From Daphnia carinata (Eukaryota > Arthropoda > Branchiopoda > Diplostraca > Daphniidae), in contig NC_081336.1 of assembly GCF_022539665.2 (NCBI RefSeq), positions 9,710,778 to 9,774,777 of the forward strand: a stretch of DNA of 64,000 nt. The letters are read 5' to 3'. The notes beneath the pieces were generated by a model. It saw nothing but the letters and a program-made list of their open reading frames with translations, was not told the DNA's origin and searched no databases. Position 1 is the first letter of the stretch; every line of letters begins with the position of its first letter. The position numbers and the translations under genes were made by a program. This document shows, piece after piece, positions 55,063-64,000 of this stretch.

Positions 55063-56984
55063 AAAATCCATATTGCCTTTAGTCAGAAGTCAGCACATTT
55101 GGTATTAATATAATTTGGTACCAATATTGGTATTAAAATATACAAAGGATGAATTACATAAGCTTTATCTGAACAATGCGACAATTTGCCGTTTCTTGTC
55201 TTCCAGTGCAATGAACTTCATTTGGCTATGTTATATGAAGTTGGTCATGTTTTTTTCTATCCTCATTCAATATTGCTTTTGAATTAATTTCTTTACCTTT
55301 TCTTTCCTTTTGATTGCTCTAATGGTTGTATGTGATAAGAACACCAATCCCTGGGAGCCAAGATGGACGGCCAGACGACACGAATCATAAATAAACGACC
55401 AGGTCACCACATTGGATTGCACTTTCGTAATGAAATGCAGTCCCAGCATCTTCTGAAACAGTAATTGCACCTTAAAGAAAATATGTGAAGCCTATATATA
55501 TATGAGAATAGTTAATACAAGGTTTAACATCTTGCAATAAACTTAATCTCGCTGACTGTATACAGCTTGTCATCGCTTGTTTTCAGTGTAGTATCACACA
55601 CTATTAGCATTTCGCTCCTGCTAGGCCAATAGTTAAAGAAAAAATTGTCCAAATCTTTTGTCATATTCAAATCCAGGCAAACAGACTTGTGTGCCTGTCA
55701 GCAAGTCTCTGCAAGAAAGAAAGAACCACATTTTCAGGGTCTTACACAATTTGGGATAGAACTAATGTATTAGGAAAAGAATAAAAAATTCACATACCTG
55801 ATCATAATTCAAGATATTAGGTAAAAATCATCCGTTCTGTGTACCAGATTTACATGAACTACTAGTCTGATTCTTTTCTTCGTGTGGTTCATATTCTCAA
55901 GTTATTCCTTACTTCCGAATTATTTCCGGAAAATTTGCATAAAAGGAAGCAAGGAAGTCCAAATACAAAATCAACTCTTATGAGGGTGGCGAAATATTCC
56001 GAATACCTATTTTATAAGATTTTAACAAACATTTGTCGTGTCGGATTAAAACCTAGAAAATTGAATGCGACCGTCGTCTGCTATGTCTGCCATTAACTAC
56101 GTCAACATGCAAAACTTTTTGCTCCCTTGATTTTTTAAGTTTTCCCGTGGTTTTGTGTATTTATAGTACCGAGTAAGTACCATATGATCATTTTACTTTT
56201 TAGGTGTCACAATTTTGCTTTATTATTAGAATTGGAAAGTGGATGTTTGTTATGTTAACAAGCTATGACAACTTGAGCATGGAAAGCTAGCAAGTCAATG
56301 CTGGGACTGTGCTTTGGAAAGTGCAATCTTCAGATTATTCTAGGGTTAAATGTCTTCCAATTCTTTTTTGAAGAATAGCAGAAACATTATTAGTATAGTT
56401 TAAGTAAGAGTATTAATTTGCAATGAGCCTCTCAATAGAATTGTAAGTAGACTCAAAAGTATTGGCTGAATCGTTTCAAGCTCAAGCCAACTAGTTGAGC
56501 AATACTGTTTAAGATATCTCTCTTTTTTCGTGTATATCCAGAGAACTAACTGTTTTATTAACCTTTTTCACCTTTGTTTTCAATGTTTGTGACTTCTGGG
56601 TGCGCTAGGCATTTCCTTGTTTGAACTCCTTCAACCTTCATTCAACCAGCATAGTTTTATAACACAACTGTTTGGATTCAGCTCATGTTGAAAGGAGATT
56701 GAAGATAAAAGATTGCTATGCATTCGATGTTTTTTTAAAGTATGGAAGGCCATGTCTTAGAAGTAGAACCCCTTAACTTAAGTCTATTTCATCATTACGG
56801 TCCTATTAATTCAGGAAATCACCTGAGCTAGTTTTTGTTTTCAAACTTGTGCCATTTTGACACGCCAGTTAACGATAACCGTACTTTGATCTCTTTTTTT
56901 TTTACCAAATATCATGTGGTTCTCGAATCTGATTTGTTCATCATCTGTTACCCAGGGCATATAAAAACTATTTTCCTGGTAGCC
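55063..56984. other. Inner left part of inverted-repeat element, copy B
   Basis: Counterpart of 21063-22984 with scattered differences. No gene recognised. Confidence 0.4.
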
Positions 56985-57490
56985 GCCTCATCCGTCGCCT
57001 TTGCCATCGTTTCGTCGCCGCCTTTGCTTTTGCCATCGTCTTCGCCATCGTCTTCGTCTTCGCCATCGCCTTCGTCTTCACCATCGCCATCGCCATCGCC
57101 TTCGCCATCGCCTTCGCCTTCGCCATCGCCTTTGCCATCGTCTTCACCTTCGCCATCGTCTTTGCCTTCGACATCGCCTTCGCCATCGCCATCGCCATCG
57201 CCATCGCCATCGCCATCGCCATCGCCATCGCCTTCGCCATCGCCATCGCCATCGCCATCGCCATCGCCTTTGCCTTTGCCATCGCCTTCGCCTTTGCCAT
57301 CGTCTTCGTCTTCGCCATCGTCTTCACCTTCGCCTTCGTCTTTGCCTTCGACATCGCCTTCGCCATCGCCATCGCCTTCGCCATCGCCTTCGCCATCGCC
57401 ATCGCCATCGCCATCGCCTTCGCCTTCGCCATCGCCTTTGCCATCGTCTTCACCTTCGCCATCGTCTTCGCCTTCGCCATCGCCATCGTC
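56985..57490 (+). repeat. TTCGCC/ATCGCC hexanucleotide array, copy B
   Basis: Same position and near-equal length as in copy A, but ATCGCC-rich with its own higher-order pattern. The array has turned over since the units separated, while the flanks stayed nearly identical. The Ser-Pro frame again spans 244 codons (56835-57569). Confidence 0.6.
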
Positions 57491-57664
57491 TCATCAAAGC
57501 CTTCGCCGTCATCTCACCGCCGTCTTCCCCATCGCCCCTCATGGAAAAATCGACCGAAAAAGGATGTAGCTCAGCAGACAGCCCGCGGCGATGGCGGCGT
57601 TCATCGTGGATCGTCATCTTGGTATTTTATTTTGTAGTGTATTGTATGTGTAATATTAAGTTAA

Positions 57665-58012
57665 CCATTGGCTGCCACCCCGCTTGTGTCCCATTTTTTT
57701 TGTAGCTTTAGGGAACCGTGGCGCTGTTCTGCCTCATGGTTTCTATACCATGGGGTGGGACAGTCGCCAATGCGCCTAAAGGCACAAGGCCTTGTGTCTT
57801 TAGGCGCATCGTAGGCAATGCACCAGCAGGGCCTCTCTTTGTCGGTACAGTGATAGTTTACCTGGGGTGTGCATTCCCGGAAAGGTTTCTATCACTGTGC
57901 CAGCCCGGACTTTGTCTTCGGACAAGGTCCCAGTTGGTGGCGATCCTTATGACGCCACGCGTAGTTACTGTAGTTTACGCAACTAAAGGTTGCATGGCCT
58001 GGCAGCCAATGG
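57665..58012. mobile_element. TTAA-flanked piggyBac-like MITE, copy B
   Basis: Inverted ends CCATTGGCTGCC / GGCAGCCAATGG with TTAA outside (57661-57664 and 58013-58016). Orthologous to copy A. Confidence 0.55.
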
Positions 58013-58145
58013 TTAACTTAGTTAAGTGTATGTATGTAATGTATGTGTATTTGTATGTATGTATATATTTGTATATTGTTATGTATGTAAAATAGTGGTG
58101 GAATTGTTGGGTGGAGGAGGGACAATAAAACAATTTATTTCAATT
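57706..58145 (+). ncRNA. Candidate structured-RNA exon with four hairpins, copy B
   Basis: Hairpins at 57719-57769, 57771-57808, 57844-57901 and 57907-57930, exactly 34,000 from copy A. The differences inside the arms keep pairing: in H1 a G.U becomes A-U, and in H3 a G.U becomes A-U. Other differences fall between the arms. AATAAA is at 58124-58129. Confidence 0.45.
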
Positions 58146-59224
58146 TACTTTTTTCTGTGTATTTTATTTAACTATAGAAATTATCAAAAACTTGAAATAT
58201 ATGGCCACCACCTATAACACTTAACAAACCAGCTATCGAAGAGTTATTCAAAATCAGAAGTCAGCATAAATCTTTCTCCCCACCTGTTCAACGTCAGATT
58301 AAAAAAAGGAGTCAGAATCTTCAATACACAATTGAAAAAAAAGTTTTTTAAACCTACATTTTCAGTGTCCTTCACAATGTGACACATTTGACAGGTTAGT
58401 TACGAACAATGAGAAGACCAAAATCATGTTGAACTGAAAATCTTTTATTTACACTAAAATAGGAACATTCGCAGCATTCCTTTCTGCAACGGACCAACTC
58501 TGCAGCCCATGCAGCACACCAGGTACATCCCTAAGATCTAGAAATAATTCATAACTAAAACTGTTAACGATAAATTGTAACATCATCTGATGGAATTGAG
58601 TTGAACCTGTTAGTCTCTAGAAGATTTAGATTGTTAAGCACCTTTGGTACAAAGGTGGGCGTATTTGCCAACGGAGATGACAAACGTGGTAAAGTCGAGC
58701 CCTGCTCATCCTCTTTCTCTAGATAATTTTTAATGAATGGTGCCGTAACACTTGATGTAAATATTTGCCATAATACCTTTCACAAGTTTCCTTGGAACTC
58801 ATTTACAAGACCCAGATTTAAGCACGATATCGGTGGTGAAATTTTCAAGAAGGAAGACGTCCATTTTAGCACCCATCCTTAAATCCAACGCCAAACGAAA
58901 TGAAACGGCTGACAGAACAGCTGATAGAGCAGCTGTGAACGCCATGAAAATGAATTGTTATTTCGCCGCTAGATGTCTCGAAAATATTCAGAACATTTAT
59001 TACCGTGCAGAACACTTTTGGACAGGTGTAAAAAAATTACCTTGAATTTACTAGCAAACGCGTTACGTAAAAAATGTGACTCATGCTTTCCCTTCTTGAG
59101 GCTTAAAACCCAAAACTTTCGGAATACTAAACAGAACCTGTTTCATATAACCTGTTTCTTGTGACTGTAGTGGAATCGATTTTAGTATCACGTTATGACT
59201 AATGCGTAAGGGTAATATGCGTTT
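58146..59224. other. Inner right part of inverted-repeat element, copy B
   Basis: Near-identical to 24146-25230. Nothing recognisable. Confidence 0.4.
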
Positions 59225-59390
59225 AGGATGATTCCAAAAAATCCCGCTACGAACGCCACGGGTAACGTAGCCCATGATCGTGAAAAAATAACCCCGAAAT
59301 ATCTACACCAGGATGGTTCAAGAAAGTCCCGCTACGAACGCCACGGGTAACGCAGCCCATAATCGTGAAAAAAAAAATAAACCCGTATCT

Positions 59391-61022
59391 CAAAAATATG
59401 TCTATCTTTTATTTTCAACTTGTAAATGTATTTCATGCTAGAGTTCATATTTTCCGTCCACGACAAATTGGATATGGAGTAATATAATTTTTTGTTTCAC
59501 AGAAGAAATGTGAGCAACTTCTCATGATCCATACACTTTGGCATGGGTTATGATACAACAAGCACAACACAAAGATAGAATAAGGCTTATGATAAAAAAT
59601 AAAAAAATGGCTGATGTAACCTGCCAGCAATTCTGTAAACAATAATAAAATCAAGACATAGGATTGATATCAAATATACTGCTTAGACTAAGAACTCATT
59701 TATTTGTTTTTTTTTTCAAACTGTTAACTGTCAATACCAAGTTGTTGACCTTGCATTGCGAATTTACTGCAATAAACATTACGGCTGCAATAGCACATTT
59801 TTATTATGTTTCATGTGCAATGTTCTCATCTTTACCTTTCCACTGAGAAAGGTAGAGAAAATAATTATAAAAAGATGTTAAACTAAAATTTAAACTATAA
59901 ATTTAAAAAATAAGCGAAATGCAAAAAGATACTGTTAAGAATGACCTTTTCTTCAAACAGTAAACTGACGTGTTGGCCAAACTGAAATTACTTATCAACT
60001 AACCTAAACGCCCTATAGTATTAAATTTTCTTAAAATCCTTTCACTTTCTACTTTTCAAAATTTCTGTTTCAATTCTTGATAACAAATCACCGAGTATAT
60101 GGTAAGCTATGTAACTTTTTTTAGCAAAAACACACAGCAGATGCTGCCAATTTAAATTGACGATGAAAACCCAAGTCTTCGTCTAATGTAAAATATCGAA
60201 AACACTGACCAAACACCATTTAGAGGCAGTATGGACAGATCGCGTTTGCCAGAAATCTACCCGTACATAGTAATTTACCAGTATAAATAAGGATGCAGAA
60301 ACAGGCTTTTTTTCCATCAAACTCCAAACTGATGCACCTCACCTATGTTGGGCGTCTTCAATAATCTGCTAGCCCGGCCGTCGAACGAAGATAGATGTGC
60401 AGAGTAAATTCACACGGCAATTTAACAACCATTATAGTCAGGAAGTCTCCAAAACTTTCCCATCCTCACAGCTCGTAATTTCCCAACAAACAAATTGTTT
60501 GAAGCAATACAATAAAAGCATTTAAAACAATACATACAGTAAAGTAGTCAAACTTAATCCCTTCCCTGTTTTTGTGTCACAATATCATTTTGTGCAACAT
60601 CATTAAACAACCTCTCAATTGTTTTCCACCTACTATCATGCACAATCATCTTGTCACCTCGCAGCACCGTACAACGCCGGGGGAACATTTTCACTACAAT
60701 TTAACAACCAAACAAATCTTCCACCATTGTGTTTTGCGTCTGCCACTTGAACAACATTCGTCTTCCTATCTCAATATTACACATCAAATTTCATTCATTT
60801 CCTGCACACAGACCACATACCACAATATTTATACTTAAAAATTACTGAGAAATTTTGTAGCAGATAGTGTAGAATGAAAATTCTACTGTAACAAGTTGGA
60901 TTAATTCCCCAAGCTGCTGTGTTACTTTTCCCACTTTAATTTTATATATTTCTGTAAAATTTTTTTTTTTTTAGACAACAGTATGGAAATGGAACAATAA
61001 ATATTACCTTTTTTTCACCTAC
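59391..61022. other. Region 3' of the unidentified minus-strand gene, unit B
   Basis: AT-rich, matching 25.4-27.06 kb. A diverged extra copy of one exon block lies near 60350-60400. No complete frame. Confidence 0.35.
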
Positions 61023-62871
61023 CACCTTCAGTTCAACAGGTTTACTTGAACCATCATCTTCATGGCTGTTAAGTCTGCAACATGAATTAGGTTACTATTC
61101 TTAAAAAAGAAACATCTCACTTTTTTTCACTTGAATTTCCTCGTGGCTTATGTGTAACTTTCAGATCCATTTGTTTAACACCACCCGTTTGTCCACTGCA
61201 ACATCAACACTTGCACATTTCTTCCATGTTGAACCTTCAAAATGGGACATAATGATAATATAAGCATAAACTGATTTGGAAGCAGAATACTAACCTGTGT
61301 GCGAGTATTCAACTACCATAATTTGATACCGATTCTTGCCAGTACATCTGGAAACCTTTAAGAATTCCCCTATAGGTATCGACAACTTGACAAAAAAAGA
61401 AATGACAGCCAAAAATGCACATTCACGCAGTACAAACTCAAGCAAAACGTGTTTAGATTTGTTACCTTGCAGTTCAGAACGATTCCATTTTCTCCATAAT
61501 GTAGTCGATTAACTTGTTAGCTGTAAATCCGTAATCAATTTCCAGGATTCCGATAAAAGGCATGTCAGTTCTGTGTACAAAGCACGCAAGTTGCTACTAC
61601 ACCTTGTTAAACAAAATGGCCACTGAAATGAGCAACTCCAATTCCTTTCTCTTTACCCAGCCCTCAAAATGGCGGGACGAGAAAATGGTTTCAGCAAGCT
61701 TTCCTGGAAAAGTTTTAAAGCATTAGGTCTACACTTGTGTACAGACATTTTGTTTTTTCACAATATTCAATATACCTCAAGTATATCCAGGAAATCTTCA
61801 ACAACTGTCGAACTGCTGATTTCCGGACAAAAGAACGTCAAAGACTGTTGCCAAAACAGGTTTGCGTTAAACTCGTACATCTACACAACAAAAGGCAAAT
61901 TAAAATAATTATTTACAGCAGACGAAGCACAAAAATTTTTTCACCGGTCAGTCAATCCAAGTTCTTTTATATTTACTGTTAAATATTTAAAAGAACAATA
62001 AACTCAATATAGCTGGTCTTCATTCATTGGTCCATTCTCCATTCACCAAACCAATTCACCCAACGATAAATTAGACCCAACTACGAAAAAATAAGAAAAA
62101 AATGGAAATTAATAATGACATTAAAACACGATTGGTGTAGTACCTTTTTTCAACACATAGTCTGCCACGGTGCTTATGTTGGGCATCTTCAATAATCTGC
62201 TGGGCCGGCATCGTCTAGTTGACAGTGGGCAAGCCCAGGAACGAACACTTGCCTTCATATATGAAGGCTATAAACAATATTAGAAATTAATATTTTAAAA
62301 AGAGAAACACAGCAACAGTTCAAATGAAATATGACATTACTGCACCACAAGGGTGGTAGAAGATCTCAATCCACCATGCCACGCAATGATGATTCATGGG
62401 GAGATTGACCTGAACCTACAGTAATAATAACACTTGTATGAAGAACTGAGCAACCATTCACTTACGACCTTATACATATACGTTGACCATGCTTTGCACA
62501 GAAAGCATTTTACGTTCAAGCAGTTTTAGGCGGAAAAATCACAGATAAAGATGTGCTCGCCGCCCAACACATTTAGAAAGTTATCAACAAAATTGACTAT
62601 TGGCTTTAAATTTATAAATGATATTACACTTAACGGAAAGCTAAAACCTTCAAAATAACAAATTACCGAATAGTTTTCCTGATTCCAAAGTGGGGAAGCC
62701 GAAATCCGCTCTTGCAGGGCCAGGACAATGTCCTGAACGCGTGTCAGCCATTGGCGACTGGTAGTTCATCACTGAGAGTTGAATGCTCTCCATAGCTAAG
62801 CAATTAACCGTGCCAGATGTCGCCATTTTTGGACGATTTAGAAGGGAGGGGAAAATGTTGCCAGCTGTCAA
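61023..62871 (-). CDS. Unidentified spliced minus-strand gene, unit B copy (partial model)
   Basis: Blocks with splice-like borders, high to low coordinate: about 62667-62871 (starting MATSGTV under AAAATGGCGAC), 62341-62415, 62144-62267, 61776-61880 (MYEFNANLFWQQSLTFFCPE then ISSSTVVEDFLDILE), a block near 61.5-61.58 kb ending TANKLIDYIMEKMESF-stop, 61295-61385 (KLSIPIGEFLKVSRCTGKNR then YQIMVVEYSHT), 61195-61234 (STWKKCASVDVAVDKR) and 61023-61074 (LNSHEDDGSSKPVELKV). 61295-61385 and 61195-61234 join in phase. I could not join all blocks into one frame; they may belong to two genes or a decayed one. The family is not recognised. The coordinates describe the extent of the blocks, not a finished model. 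Confidence 0.4.
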
Positions 62872-63390
62872 CTAATATTTGTTTCATTTTTATTCACATT
62901 TACAAAATATCTTCAATACGTATACATTAATATTCATCTAGTTTATAAAAATTTTGTAAATCCAACGCCATAAAAAAAAATGTGCTTTACGTACGAGAAC
63001 GTTAAAACTTAAAAATCTGACAGCGTCGAGTATGACTAGTATTTGATTTACGGTGCCAAATTTGTCAACAAATCTTAATTAATTCCAGAAAAAGGAGAAT
63101 AGAATGTTGATGGTAAAGATTAATGAAGGTCTATCATTCTTGATTTATGGAATAGTTTCACAACGGCCTTGAGACTTGCTTTCGCAATCTGGAAAATGCG
63201 CTGCAACTAAGAAGAAATGACGTTTGCGCTATGTCTCGTAGATAAGATCAGATAAATGGATTCTTAAGTTACCACTGCAACTGACCTCTTTTTTTTTTGA
63301 TGAGTGTCGTTTCTAACACCATCTAGGCATTTAAACTAGTTTATAGTTTACTCGGTATTTCATTCTAAGCCGCTGTGCGAAGGCGAAAGG
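62420..63390. other. Start of unit C / C1q upstream flank
   Basis: Nearly identical to 32440-33412 at an offset of 29,978, with only a few changes (for example the T run near 63290). The MATSGTV first-exon block of the previous gene overlaps it. Here, unlike at 32.44 kb, the sequence to the left continues normally, so this shows the original layout. Confidence 0.6.
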
Positions 63391-64000
63391 ATGGGACATA
63401 ATTTATCCGGGACGATTCGATCATTTCTTCTTATTTTGGCGCTGTCTACGTGCTATCTCACGGCTGCTCCACCTGATCTGCAAACAAGAGTTGAACAACT
63501 TGAGAAAAACTATGTAAGTCCAAATTCATATCTTTTCTTACTGCATTAATTCATAATGCATGACTTACCTGTTCGCTGAAAGGTCGAAATTAAAGAACAT
63601 TTGAAAGCTAAAATTATTGATTTGGAGACGAAAGTCGGGCGACTGGAAGCCAAAATTGAAAAACAGGATTCACTTTTGGCTATTCTCGAAAAAGGACATG
63701 ACCCTTTGAAAGATAATGTCGTTATCAATCGACCCCGTCGTCAGATCGCAACTAATCGTACTTGCCAGGAAATCAGGGACGCAAATCCGTCGCACTCCTC
63801 CGGCATGTACTGGATTGATCCAGACGGACAAGGCATCGGTGATCCACCAATCCACGTCGATTGCACCTACTGGTAGGCGAGGCGGCTGCATAAATCTGGT
63901 GGTATCTTATATCTGATAAATAGTGGCGGTGGGCGGATACTTTCAGGGGCGCAACAGAAATTTTGCATGACAGCGAGTCGGAAATGAACATTGGAAATTG
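63391..64000 (+). CDS. Secreted coiled-coil / fibrinogen-like / C1q-domain protein, copy C (cut by window end)
   Basis: Exons 63391-63513, 63583-63872 and the start of exon 3 from 63947 match copy B exactly in protein as far as visible. The C1q domain lies beyond the window. It belongs to a third duplication unit, very recently separated from B. Confidence 0.8.

Larger units (their letters stand above)
54820..59390. mobile_element. Inverted-repeat element, copy B (left end truncated)
   Basis: Same element as 20690-25395, offset by about 34.0 kb. The left end lacks the first subrepeat and most of the second, starting at gcgttcgtagcgggattttt. The third subrepeat (about 54985-55062) and both right-end subrepeats (59225-59295, 59308-59380) are present. 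Two of the right-end copies here have the canonical cgctacgaacgccacgggta. Confidence 0.5.

Overview
The window looks like nuclear DNA of a branchiopod crustacean, most likely a Daphnia species. It has short spliced genes with small AT-rich introns, a secreted coiled-coil / fibrinogen-like / C1q protein of a type I know from Daphnia, and a cluster of IRE1-like kinases joined to unusually long (about 37-residue) ankyrin repeats. There are no operons, ribosome binding sites, tRNA or rRNA genes. The species call is an inference from protein families.

The window is almost entirely a tandem segmental duplication with a period of about 30-33 kb. Unit A runs from the left edge to about 32.44 kb, unit B from there to about 62.42 kb, and unit C begins there and is cut by the right edge. 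Each unit starts with a C1q-type gene on the + strand (A 457-2284, B 33413-35245, C from 63391). Next come minus-strand genes of the architecture pseudokinase - 4 ankyrin repeats - kinase - long ankyrin array (A1, A2, B1, B2), then decayed relatives, then a 4.6-4.7 kb element with inverted terminal repeats, then an unidentified minus-strand spliced gene. Only B2 (44216-48111) is fully open: seven exons, 1160 codons. A1, A2 and B1 each carry stops, frameshifts or deletions.

Between these genes lie two families of noncoding-looking repeats. The first ('P module', nine copies) has a conserved 60-nt first-exon-like block with a splice donor. Each copy lies beside the 3' end of a kinase-ankyrin gene or remnant and points toward it, except one cut by the duplication junction. 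The second has a TATA-type start and a chain of short exon-like blocks. Its best copy (51.0-52.4 kb) holds a convincing box C/D snoRNA fold and weaker snoRNA candidates in its introns, so it may be a snoRNA host gene.

Inside the inverted-repeat element, a hexanucleotide array is followed by a TTAA-flanked insert carrying four consecutive strong hairpins. Every non-Watson-Crick pair in them is a G.U pair on the + strand, and the two changes between copies that fall in the arms keep pairing, which suggests a structured RNA.

Taken together, a secreted recognition-type protein and intracellular tandem kinase-pseudokinase genes are amplified as one unit. C1q exons 2-3 show almost only amino-acid-changing differences, and ankyrin number varies between copies. 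This resembles a fast-evolving immune or recognition locus, but that role is inference.
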